A stretch of DNA of 64,000 bases from Fulvivirga maritima. GTDB lineage: Bacteria > Bacteroidota > Bacteroidia > Cytophagales > Cyclobacteriaceae. The notes under the pieces are model-generated. The model was given only the letters and a program-made list of their open reading frames with translations. It did not search any database and was not told where the DNA came from. Numbering within the stretch: position 1 is the stretch's first letter; each line of letters begins with the position of its first letter. The position numbers and the translations under genes are program-made. Positions 48,287 to 57,246 of this stretch are shown here, piece after piece. The stretch is taken from contig NZ_CP089980.1 in NCBI RefSeq assembly GCF_021389955.1, positions 867,501 through 931,500 of the forward strand, read 5' to 3'.

Positions 48287-50527
48287 TTACTCTAATATTT
48301 CCTCGTAATAAGACTGCTCAATTATGTATGAATCATCCTCTTCTTCAATTAAAGGCTCACCCTCCAAAAACCCTTCGCAAGCCTCGTTGATAGCGTCAAT
48401 TAATTGATTCTTAAATAATGAATTTTGAGATGCATACACATCTACCTCTGATTGCCGAATGATAAAGTCATTTTCTACAATCTTCTTAATGAGTCCTTCA
48501 TGTATAGACGACAGTCCAATCTCCTTTTTGAAAAGGCTATTTGATGTCGATTCAGGTTCATTTGACTTATCTGGAGTTTCGATCAGTTTTAGCTCCTGAC
48601 TTGATTCATCTTCTGTCTCTAGGTATTTGTTCAATAAACACACGGTTCCTTCGTGCTTCTTTCTTACACTATCTATTTCAGACTTGTCCAAACTGATCTT
48701 CTTCCTCTTTGGAGTGAATAAGTCATTTACTGCCTCCAGAGATTCATCAAGCATCATAGACTTGGCTAATTCTCTTAAGATTGATTCATAATCGATAAGT
48801 TTATCACTATCGGAAATTATCTTCTTTAGCTGATTTGGGATATCCTTCTTCTTGTATGATGAAATTGTATTGTAGTAAACATATTTTGTGTAATTTCTCA
48901 AGGCCTCAATGTGGTCATGTTTTGTGAGAAATTTGGCCGCCTCTAAAAATATTGCTTCTATTTTGGAATTCTTTAGATTACTCATTTCTAAATAATCAAG
49001 CTTATCCTTAAAAACAGTAAGATCCTGTATGTTAAAAGTAAGTTTTGCTAATTCCAATTCGGCACCCCATCTATTAACATTCAGAGCATTAAGTTCAATC
49101 TGTGTATCTATATTTGGGGAAGCAATGTTACCTGTAACATCTTGCATAGATAAATAAAGTTGCTCGCCTAAGGTATTTTCTATTAACTTAATAGTTGCCT
49201 GGGAGTAAGGATGAAATTCAGGTATATTTAATAGCCTTTTATGTCCATAGCACTCCCGGACCATATTTTCTATCTTCTTGAATATTGTTAAATAAAAGCT
49301 CTCTTGAAACTGATTAAATGCCGATTTTCGATCAAATTCTTCAGAGTAATTTGAAAACTTAAATTTTTCAATACTGATAACTTTATCAAAAATACTTTTC
49401 AACACTTCATCAATTTCTTTTTTCTCATTGATCCGATTAAGAACAGATATATAACTCTCAATGATTGCAATACAACAACCTTCTATAGAGTTAAAAGTAT
49501 TTGATGGGTTATTGAATTTATTGAGCCACTTTACTTCTCTCGGCTTTAATCCTAGCTTTTTTTTGTATACATTACCCAATTTATACATATCTGGGTTATA
49601 ATCAGAATACCCATTATCATAAAGATAATTTGGATCCTCATATTGCTCTAGCTTATCCTTAGCCTTCCGAGTTTCCAGTTTTCCCCATTCCCTTCTTAAA
49701 GAACCTAAAGAATAAAACCTTGTCTTTGGACAGATCTTTCCTATTAATTTAAACTGACTTTCTAACAAGTCTATATCGGAATGAGACTGATACTCATTCA
49801 AAAAATCAAAGTACAGCACAAAAGCATAGTTTGTATTACCTTCAATATCAACGAATTGACCTTTTATCACCTCGCCTTTAAAATATTCGTAGAATTCCTT
49901 CTGAGCTTTTGTGGCATGCTCAATCTCCTCAAATGAATAAACATAGGAATCACTCCAGTGAGGCACTTTGGAAAAATTAATTTTATTTCTATTAACATCC
50001 TTTGATTCAGCTGAACCTAAATAAAAGTCAGAAACATTTGTCCCATCGACATTTTGGCTCTTGCATTTCACTCTCCCAATCTCTACTATTTCCCTCTGAT
50101 TATTCAATAAGAAAAACGCATGTTTCCCGAGTTCTGGGCAGATCTTTTCTAGTAGCTTAAACTGCCTTTCTAACTGCTTTAAATCTTTATGATCTTTGTA
50201 ACTGTCATATAAATCGTAAAGCAAAATAAAGGCATAGTTTGAATTGCTTTCGATATCAATAAATTGGCCATTGAGCACTGCCCTTCTTAGATATTGGTAA
50301 AATTTCTTTTGTTCAGCAGTTGCCTCCTTGATTACATCACAGTTGTTAATATTTTTCTTCCTCCAATGTGGCACTTTAGATTTACTCTTATAATCTATAG
50401 CTAAATCCAATTGCTCTTTATTCACGTCAATAATGGACGAATCTGATCCAATCTTCCCCTTACTTATTTTTTTGACATGAGTTTTAGACTGTTGATTATA
50501 ACTTTTCCGATGATCATCTGCTGCCAT
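48287..50527 (-). CDS. TerB-N/TerB-C protein, first gene of the putative defence unit
   Basis: 746 aa, no signal peptide. Two similar N-terminal modules, about residues 52-155 and 185-290, share the plan VPHW....ATaeQKkFYqYfr..v.nGqFvDIE.NsNYAFvLlyD and ...RQFKLLEKICP, which fits a duplicated TerB-N domain. A helical middle region follows. The last ~130 residues (SLFKKEIGLSSIHEGLIKKIV ... INEACEGFLEGEPLIEEEDDSYIIEQSYY) fit TerB-C. Such proteins are known to neighbour a P-loop ATPase and an SF2 helicase in predicted DNA-processing or defence loci. Role of the duplicated module is unknown. Confidence 0.82.
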   Translation of the reverse strand: MAADDHRKSYNQQSKTHVKKISKGKIGSDSSIIDVNKEQLDLAIDYKSKSKVPHWRKKNINNCDVIKEATAEQKKFYQYLRRAVLNGQFIDIESNSNYAFILLYDLYDSYKDHKDLKQLERQFKLLEKICPELGKHAFFLLNNQREIVEIGRVKCKSQNVDGTNVSDFYLGSAESKDVNRNKINFSKVPHWSDSYVYSFEEIEHATKAQKEFYEYFKGEVIKGQFVDIEGNTNYAFVLYFDFLNEYQSHSDIDLLESQFKLIGKICPKTRFYSLGSLRREWGKLETRKAKDKLEQYEDPNYLYDNGYSDYNPDMYKLGNVYKKKLGLKPREVKWLNKFNNPSNTFNSIEGCCIAIIESYISVLNRINEKKEIDEVLKSIFDKVISIEKFKFSNYSEEFDRKSAFNQFQESFYLTIFKKIENMVRECYGHKRLLNIPEFHPYSQATIKLIENTLGEQLYLSMQDVTGNIASPNIDTQIELNALNVNRWGAELELAKLTFNIQDLTVFKDKLDYLEMSNLKNSKIEAIFLEAAKFLTKHDHIEALRNYTKYVYYNTISSYKKKDIPNQLKKIISDSDKLIDYESILRELAKSMMLDESLEAVNDLFTPKRKKISLDKSEIDSVRKKHEGTVCLLNKYLETEDESSQELKLIETPDKSNEPESTSNSLFKKEIGLSSIHEGLIKKIVENDFIIRQSEVDVYASQNSLFKNQLIDAINEACEGFLEGEPLIEEEDDSYIIEQSYYEEILE

Positions 50528-50537
50528 AGAGACCTTC

Positions 50538-50939
50538 TTAGATTTTCTTTTTTCTTCGGATAACTATAATTATCACCCCAACTATCAGCAGTATATATAT
50601 TGCAGCTCTATTTGCAGCTCTTTCCTTTTTTGGAGGTTCTTTAATATCAACAATTGGAAGTCTCTTTAAATACCTGATCGCAGAAAAACCTTCAATATTC
50701 TTATACCTTAGGTGAATCCAATATTGAGTAGTATCACTTAAACATTCTACTGTATCTCCTTTTGGAATAATAGTAACCGATTTATAAGAGGTTCCTGGAC
50801 CACTTCTTAAATTCAAGTCAACTGTAGTTATGTACAGATTATCCGCTTGCCCGTTAAACCCACAAAGTATAAACGCCTGAATTATTAGAATACCAATTAT
50901 CAAGCCTTTCGACTTGAATAATAAAAATTTGATAATCAT
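50538..50939 (-). CDS. bacterial SH3-domain membrane protein
   Basis: 133 aa from ATG 50939. Signal-like hydrophobic segment (LIIGILIIQAFILCGF), an SH3b domain (VDLNLRSGPGTSYKSVTIIPKGDTVECL ... WIHLRYKNIEGFSAIRYLKRL), and a C-terminal membrane helix with a basic tail (AIYILLIVGVIIIVIRRKKK). It lies 10 bp upstream of the TerB gene on the same strand and is probably co-transcribed. An envelope sensor or anchor is possible but is inference. Confidence 0.82.
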   Translation of the reverse strand: MIIKFLLFKSKGLIIGILIIQAFILCGFNGQADNLYITTVDLNLRSGPGTSYKSVTIIPKGDTVECLSDTTQYWIHLRYKNIEGFSAIRYLKRLPIVDIKEPPKKERAANRAAIYILLIVGVIIIVIRRKKKI

Positions 50940-51373
50940 ATAATTAATACTTAAAAAGTTCAAGTACTGATAGATACATTCTACCAAAAAATAGACCTAT
51001 ATTAGAAATATAATATATAATTATAGGATCAATAATATTCATTAAAGCCTTTTAATTAATAAGCTATTAAAACTTAAACTTTAATACAACTAACAATGTA
51101 ATTATTCATACACCCTATTCAACCCAAACATTCATTAAGAAACCGAATAGTATAATAGACATATCTACATATAAGGATCTTCTCCTTACATTAAATAAAT
51201 CAGTTGATCTGAATTAATTTGTTTTCCAAAGAAGCGACTTTTATTTCCGAACAGAAGAAAACCTAAATTATCAATAACAAGAAAGGGGGAACTTTTCATA
51301 CAGACTTACTATAGATTTTCTAAAAAAATTTACGCTACTTTTAAGCCTTGAAACCTTCTTGCTTTATTAGTCA
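50940..51373. other. AT-rich intergenic region between SH3 gene and integrase
   Basis: 434 bp with no gene seen. It must contain the promoter of the SH3/TerB operon. TATTTTTTGG on the minus strand near 50985 is close to, but one base longer than, the TAnnTTTG box. No integrase terminator is evident. Confidence 0.4.
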
Positions 51374-52597
51374 CTACCTAAGCTTCTCCCTCAACCCCGC
51401 CATATCCCTACTGATCTTTTGCTTTATAACTTTAGCATAAATTTGTGTGGTACTCAATTTCGTGTGGCCAAGCATTTCACTCACGGTTTCTATGGGGATA
51501 TCATTTGCTAAGGTTATAGTAGTTGCAAAGGTGTGCCTGGCAGTGTGGAAGGTGAGATTTTTATTAATTCCGCAAAGTACAGCCAGTTCCTTTAAATATT
51601 GATTAGTCTTTTGATTGGAATATACTGGCAGGCATTTGCCTTCACCTTTCATAGGCAAATCATTGCGGTGTTTATACTTCTTTAAAATACTTAATGCTTT
51701 TGGCAAAAGCGGTACTGAAAATAGCTTATCAGACTTTTGGCGTCTACCTGTAATCCACAATTCATTATCCACTCCTTTAATAATATTATCTGTCGATAAA
51801 TTCAAGGTATCTATATATGACAACCCGGTATAACAGGCAAAAACAAACACATCTCTTACTAACACCAACCTATCTTTAGTCAGCTTTACACTTTCTACAT
51901 GCTGCAGTTCATCATGATTTAAGTAGCATCTTTCTGTCTTCCTAAATTTCAGTTGGTATTTAATAAACGGGTTTTTAGTTATCGACTCTTCCCGTAAGGC
52001 CAGATTCATCATTTTACACAACCTTTCCATATGCTTCATTGTGCCATTCTGCGTACAGGGTAAGTGCGATTGCAAAGGATTATTTCTGACATACCTTTCA
52101 AAGGATTTAATAAAACCATAATTCAACTCTTCCAGGTAGATATCCTTTACTCTAAGTCTGGATTTAAGAAATCTACGAATATACCTTTCAGTACTCCGAT
52201 AGTTCTTCATAGTGCCTTCCTTAAGCTCATAGCTCATTTCCCGATTATGATATTCTACAAGTTGAAGTAAGGTATTACGCTGCTGATCCTGCCCGGTATA
52301 CCTGTTTTTAATGGCATCTGCTGTAATTATCTTTCGCCCCTTTTCCAGCTCTTCTATACATTCATATAATCTATTACGCAGGGTACCTAAATAGCTATTT
52401 AAAATATCGCTCCCATTGCCAGATTTACGCACTCGGGACTTCACAGCATCCCAATCTTCCAGATGTACCTTGAGCTTGATAGACATATCCACAGAGTGTC
52501 CATTAACCGTAATACGCACATAAATAGGCACCTGACCGCTTATTTTCTTATACTTCTTAACATAAAAAGAAAAACCAAATGTTGACTGACTCCTCAT
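51374..52597 (-). CDS. tyrosine recombinase (phage/CTn-type integrase)
   Basis: 407 aa: an Arm-type N-terminal domain (TFGFSFYVKKYKKISGQVPIYVRITVNG), a SAM-like core-binding domain (~120-210) and the catalytic domain. HTARHTF (~350), GHTKLSTTQIYAKV and Tyr ~387 are the H-x-x-R, H and nucleophile motifs. At the first catalytic Arg position it has Ser (CYTGLSYIDT, ~256), as in IntDOT-type Bacteroidetes integrases. It points away from a tRNA-3'-end-like repeat at 52876, and the stretch between them carries repeated AAAAGGGCACA blocks, like an att site with arm sites. Confidence 0.93.
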   Translation of the reverse strand: MRSQSTFGFSFYVKKYKKISGQVPIYVRITVNGHSVDMSIKLKVHLEDWDAVKSRVRKSGNGSDILNSYLGTLRNRLYECIEELEKGRKIITADAIKNRYTGQDQQRNTLLQLVEYHNREMSYELKEGTMKNYRSTERYIRRFLKSRLRVKDIYLEELNYGFIKSFERYVRNNPLQSHLPCTQNGTMKHMERLCKMMNLALREESITKNPFIKYQLKFRKTERCYLNHDELQHVESVKLTKDRLVLVRDVFVFACYTGLSYIDTLNLSTDNIIKGVDNELWITGRRQKSDKLFSVPLLPKALSILKKYKHRNDLPMKGEGKCLPVYSNQKTNQYLKELAVLCGINKNLTFHTARHTFATTITLANDIPIETVSEMLGHTKLSTTQIYAKVIKQKISRDMAGLREKLR

Positions 52598-52630
52598 ATA
52601 ACATAGTGTTTAATGTAATTTGACTTTATT

Positions 52631-52779
52631 TGTGCCCTTTTTTAAAAAGGGCACAGAAACGGAGGTCATTTAGAACCAATCGAGTTCATTCAATAAAACT
52701 CAATCAATTGATTATCAATATATTAATTCATCATCAACACTAAAAATAGCAATAAAAAAGGGGGCACGAAAAGGGCACA
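52631..52779. promoter_or_regulatory. repeated AAAAGGGCACA blocks between integrase and att-like site
   Basis: Two copies form a 25-bp inverted repeat at 52631-52655, just upstream of the integrase start. One variant (AAAAAAGGGGGCAC) lies at 52754 and one exact copy at 52769-52779. The arrangement resembles arm-type integrase-binding sites and could also control the integrase promoter. Confidence 0.55.
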
Positions 52780-52824
52780 TTTTTATTGGTTTTCTTTGTG
52801 TTTAGTTGGTGGGGTAATAACAAA

Positions 52825-52858
52825 AAAACCCCTTAAAACATATGTTTTAAGGGGTTTT
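52825..52858. terminator. 34-bp perfect palindrome beside the right att-like site
   Basis: AAAACCCCTTAAAACAT and its exact reverse complement, with an A-run before and T-rich sequence after: a bidirectional terminator. It mirrors the hairpin at 13467 that lies beside the left att-like site. Confidence 0.75.
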
Positions 52859-52875
52859 GGTTTTTGTTGTTGTAA

Positions 52876-52892
52876 AATCGTCGGGATGACTG
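52876..52892. other. putative attachment site (right), tRNA 3'-end-like 17-mer
   Basis: Exact second copy of AATCGTCGGGATGACTG (13519-13535), same orientation, 279 bp from the integrase start. On the minus strand the extended sequence (GGTTCAAGTACAGTCATCCC) resembles a tRNA T-arm and acceptor stem, without a tRNA body. Confidence 0.5.
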
Positions 52893-53310
52893 TACTTGAA
52901 CCCTATCTCACAATTATCTTATTATCAATGATTTATCTGATGCTGCAATATTCAGTTCACCGTATAGGTCTCATTTTTCAATTTCGTTTGACTTTGGTTA
53001 ATCAGTGACTAAATCTAGTCAAATTTCACAAAAGAGTCAATTGATTCTTTCCTGCTTATAGTATTGCACAAGTTGAAAACAACGCGCCAACAACTAAAGA
53101 CATGCGCGAACCAAGATATTGTATTTTTTGATTGATTAAGGGTTATAAATTCAGATAGCATGGTATTGCTGTCGCTACGCTCGTTAGTGGGAAATCACAC
53201 CATCATGCCAAGCATGACGGCAACCGAGATCCAACATATTCAGAATTTGAGCACCAACGGGGGAATACTTATTTGTTAAGGATAATGCTTGAATAATTAT
53301 TATTATTAAA
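52893..53310. other. non-coding region between att-like site and IS4
   Basis: About 420 bp. It contains the 21-bp repeat shared with 13405 (at 52957-52977), the third REP-like copy, and the short hairpin TCATGCCAAGCATGA (53203-53217). It ends in the 9-bp duplication of the IS4 element. No gene seen. Confidence 0.45.
53156..53188. repeat. REP-like sequence, copy 3 (degenerate)
   Basis: TAGCATGGTATTGCTGTCGC followed by TACGCTCGTTA keeps the shared core of copies 1 and 2 but its stem is imperfect. Confidence 0.45.
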
Positions 53311-54702
53311 CACTAGTGTCCGACTAAACTCTGGGCTAAGAAATTTTAGCGATTCTAAGCAAGAAAAAAGTGGTTTTCTTCTATTCTGGAAAAGCGTGCC
53401 CCTTTACGGACTAAATAAAGGGTATTGAGTGGTTTTATATATTGTTTTTTGAAGTTCTAGGTCTGGATTATTTAGAAAGCGGGTAAGGTGAACATAGGCC
53501 ATCAAGTGAAATCTTACCAATGAGACCATATTAGAGAAGGCCCATCTTTTTTTGATCTGTTTTCGGACTACTTCCATCAATAATAGACAGATCAGGGCAC
53601 TCCAAATTTGGATCTCAATAGCATTTTGGTTGTCCCCCAGAAAATATTTGAGAGGAAAGTTCTGCTTCAGCTTTTTAAATAAAAGCTCTATCTGCCATCG
53701 GTATTTATAAATGGCCGCTATTGTGGCTGCTTCCAACTCCATATTATTGGTCATAAACACTAATAATTTATTATTGAGGTCATCATAATAGGCTATTCTT
53801 CTATTTTGAAGCTCTTGCACTTGTCCATCAGTCTTGAAACTGATAACAACTTTTTCATCCTTAAGTACACAAAAGTCTTTATCTTCAGGCAGTTCTAGCT
53901 CATCTATTGATTGATATCTGGCATTTTCCTTCATTCTGGTAATGTAAAATATCCCTTGATGACTCCACTATGCGTATTGTCTATAATCGATATACCCTTT
54001 ATCCATCACCACATAGGATCCTTCTGGGAGTTGTAATTGCTTTAAAAATGTATGATCATGCTGACTTCCCTTGGTCAACCGTACTAAACATGGCATTAAT
54101 TCTGCCGCATGAATCATTACATGAGCTTTAATGCCTCCCTTGCTTTTGCCATCTTTTCTAGGGCGTCCTGCTACCTTGAGAATATTTTTAAACAGACTAA
54201 TAATCGTTGAATCAACAATATAAAGTTTATTGAGAACTTCCATTCTCAAGCGGCTGTACGGCAAAAGGTGCCGGTACTTTTTAAACAATTTCATGTAAAT
54301 GTCTGCAAAGACTATACTACTGCGTTTTTTGTTGCTATCTGATAAAGTGGAACGTCTGGGTATAAATTGAATACCTAAATGGATCAGCTTGTTTTGGCAG
54401 GCCAAAAGCCCCGTAGTAAGCTCTCTGAGAGCACTTGCCCCACTGAAACAGCAGTATAACATGCTTACTAGGTGATGCCAAGTATTCAATTTCTTGTAAT
54501 ATCTGTCAGATTGGTATTTTGATATTATTTGATTTAACACCGATTTATCTATCAGCGATAATAGTTGAGAAAAGATTGGCTGTCCGTAGAAATATGTATT
54601 TTTACTCATGTGTGATTTTTTGTTGTGGTAAACCGAAAATACACATTATGGGGCACTCTTGAAATTATTCAGAGGCCCTATCTTTTTTCTCGGACACTAG
54701 TG
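53311..54702 (-). mobile_element. IS4-family element with a nonsense mutation
   Basis: 1392 bp. Inverted ends CACTAGTGTCCGA (53311) and TCGGACACTAGTG (54690-54702). Duplication ATTATTAAA at 53302-53310 and 54703-54711. One transposase gene on the minus strand, broken by an in-frame stop. Confidence 0.9.
53404..54609 (-). pseudogene. IS4-family transposase, in-frame TAG
   Basis: Two open pieces in the same frame (54609-53968 and 53967-53404) are separated only by TAG at 53968-53970, between DYRQYA and WSHQGIFYITRMKENA. DDE residues are split between them: D in YIVDSTIISLF, D in YVVMDKGYID, E in YRWQIELLFKKLKQ. Full length would be 401 aa, normal for the family. Inactive unless the stop is suppressed. 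Confidence 0.9.
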
Positions 54703-54711
54703 ATTATTAAA

Positions 54712-55380
54712 TAAATAATCAAGAAACAAACCAATAAGCGCTAAATCTGCCCCAAGGATATTTGTTTTGCTCATTATTTTCTATAGTTTGAGTTGGACTT
54801 AAATAAGTATTCGATTTTGTTAGGAATAAATTCAGCTAACTCTTTCAATAGACGAATAGCATTAATTGCTTCCCCTCCACTTTAAGTACATATCCATGAT
54901 CATAAATTATTAAATCAAGCCCGTTTATTGATAATCTTTTATGGATAGTGCTATTTTCGTCAACACCTGACTTATAAAGTATATCAAAATTTAATTTTGA
55001 TCGAAGCTGAATATTATCACCAAAATTCAGCATATCACCTCTCGGGATTAAACCATCAGATTGAATACAAAAATTGTTGTCTCCATATTTATGGCGTCCA
55101 AGGAACTACCTCAATTTTAGTTGGTACATTATATTTTTTAGCCCCTGAGGAAAAAGTAAATACTATCTTCACCTACCCTGCTAATGTATATTATTAAAGG
55201 TTCGGTAGGATTAGACTCATCAGAAATAATTTTGACAAAACATACCTTCGGATCAAGTTTATTATATAGTCTGGATCGACGGAATCTGCTTCAAACTAAG
55301 ACAGAACGGTAAAGGAATCAATAATGAACTAACATCGTGAGAAGCTGGGAACTAATTATGAGTCAGTTTATTAATCTTTA
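54712..55380. other. 670-bp spacer between IS4 and IS256 copy B
   Basis: Contains one decayed small gene (listed separately). The remainder (54712-54844, 55173-55372) is AT-rich with nothing recognised. Confidence 0.4.
54845..55172 (-). pseudogene. small frameshifted hypothetical gene
   Basis: A GTG at 55172 opens KIVFTFSSGAKKYNVPTKIEVVPWTP and then meets TAA. Deleting the single base at 55091 continues into KYGDNNFCIQSDGLIPRGDM and on to ...LDLIIYDHGYVLKVEGKQLMLFVY, a ~108-aa beta-rich product. No family recognised; it recalls immunity-type or small beta-sandwich proteins only in size and pattern. Confidence 0.35.
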
Positions 55381-55445
55381 GAGACTGTCAATTCATCTCT
55401 GTCTAAACTTTGGATATAAAGAAATAATGTTTAGACTAAAGAGCA

Positions 55446-56597
55446 ATGAACAAACAAGAGAAAGAAGAATTAAAGGAAAAAGCACTTAAACAATTTTTAA
55501 AAGGAGAATCTCTATTTGGTAAGGATGGGGCTTTCAGCCCCATGTTGAAGGAGTTCTTAGAAGAAGCTCTGGAAGCAGAAATGGAGGATCACCTATCCAG
55601 TGAAGAAAAAGGACGCTCTCATGGTAATAAGCGCAATGGCAAAGGCCAGAAAACAGTTAAGAGTAGTTTAGGAGACGTTGAGATAAATACTCCTCAAGAT
55701 CGTCATAGCAGCTTTGAGCCAAGAATAGTAGAGAAACGCCAGCGTATACTGGCAGACAATCTTGAGAAGCAAATAATAGCCATGTACGGGCTAGGTAATA
55801 GTTTGAGAGATATTCAAGAACACATCAAGGAGATGTATGACACAAATATATCAACAGAGGTGTTAAGTGATATCACAGACCGAGTGATCCCTAAAGTAAA
55901 GGAGTGGCAAAACAGGCCATTAGAATCGGTCTATTGTATTGTTTGGTTAGATGCTATGCATTTCAAGGTGCGAGATGAGGGTAAGGTGAAGCATAAAGCC
56001 CTTTATAATATTTTAGGGATCAATAAGCAGGGCAAAAAGGAGATATTGGGCATGTACCTATCAGAAAGCGAAGGAGCTAATTTTTAGCTTCAGATACTTA
56101 CTGAGCTACAAAATAGAGGCTTGAAAGATATTTTGATAGCCTGCACTGATAACTTGAAAGGTTTTAGTGAAGCGATACACTCCATCTACCCACAGACAGA
56201 TGTTCAACTTTGTGTAGTTCATCAGATTCGAAATAGCTTGAAATATGTAGCCAGTAAAGAACAAAAAGTGTTTATACAAGATCTTAAATTAGTTTATCAA
56301 GCAGACACAAAAGATCAGGCAGAGACTGCTTTATTAGAACTGGAAGAAAAATGGGGGAAGAAATATCCTGTGGTGATACGGTCTTGGAATGATAACTGGG
56401 AACTACTTAGCACTTATTTCGATTACAGTAAACCTATAAGAAGGCTAATATACACTACAAATCCAGTGGAAGGCTTTCATAGACAAGTAAGAAAAGTTAC
56501 CAAGAGTAAAGGAGCATTTACCAGCGATATGGCCTTGATGAAATTAGTTTACTTAGTTTGCAGACGTATTGAGAAAAATGGACTTCACCTTTGCTGA
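55446..56597 (+). pseudogene. IS256-family transposase, copy B, nonsense mutation
   Basis: Nearly identical to copy A but with TAG at 56085-56087 where copy A has TGG (Trp of GANFWLQILTEL). The frame resumes and continues to the authentic C-terminus (LMKLVYLVCRRIEKNGLHLC). Full length would be 383 aa. Copies A and B therefore carry different inactivating lesions. Confidence 0.92.
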
Positions 56598-56687
56598 ATT
56601 GGGGCTTGACGGTGCAGCAATTAGCCATTAGATTTGAGGGCAGATTGGAACTGGAACTAAAAACCAGTCAAACCAAAAAATAAAAAA

Positions 56688-56719
56688 TTCCCTTCTAGGG
56701 GCTAGCCCCTAGAAGGGAA
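56688..56719. terminator. 32-bp perfect palindrome at the 3' end of IS256 copy B
   Basis: Same position as in copy A, still perfectly paired although two base pairs differ (C-G in A, T-A in B). On the minus strand it is followed by TTTTTTATTTTTT. It faces inward, as in copy A. Confidence 0.7.
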
Positions 56720-57246
56720 GCGGACAGAGATGAGCTAACACTCCCACTCTTTATGCTGATAGATGTTGAATTTAAATTATTACCTTTCCATCGTTGGTTA
56801 ATGACAAATACACAAAATTATAATGATTATCCGTAATTACCCATAATGTAAAAAAAGGATTAAATTAGTGCATGGATATATTCAGTTTCACTACCCACTT
56901 CAGTGATGAACAATCATGCAGGGAGCATTTTAAAGGAGAACGTGACAAGTTAGGAGTTATACGTCACCGTTGCGGTCATGATCAGCATTATTGGATAAAA
57001 AGCCGATGGAGCTATGAGTGTAAAGCTTGCCGAAGTAGAACTTCTTTACGCATGGATACCACGGTTTGAATTATGCCACCCATTTCGGTAAGGTATATGC
57101 CAGTGCTTTCGGTTCAAACCGTGCCAGTGTATCTACTTGATTACGGTTCGATTTGTGCCTCCATATTATAATAATTGATACCTATTACGGTTCGATTTAT
57201 GCCACTTTAAGAGTTCATTGATTGTTAATATCGCCCCCAAAAAAGG

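Larger units (their letters stand above)
55381..56745 (+). mobile_element. IS256-family element, copy B
   Basis: 1365 bp, opposite orientation to copy A. Same inverted ends (GAGACTGTCAATTCATC and GGGAGTGTTAGCTCATC). Flanks AATCTTTA (55373-55380) and ACTCTTTA (56746-56753) are an 8-bp duplication with one change. It gives the full-length reference for copy A. Confidence 0.92.

Noticed and set aside
44833-50527. a complete BREX system
   Set aside because: PglZ, BrxC, methylase and Lon-type genes are missing; only the ATPase and helicase are BREX-like.
52796-53008. 70-aa plus-strand open frame near the integrase
   Set aside because: It is made of the palindromic terminator, the att-like repeat and the 21-bp repeat.
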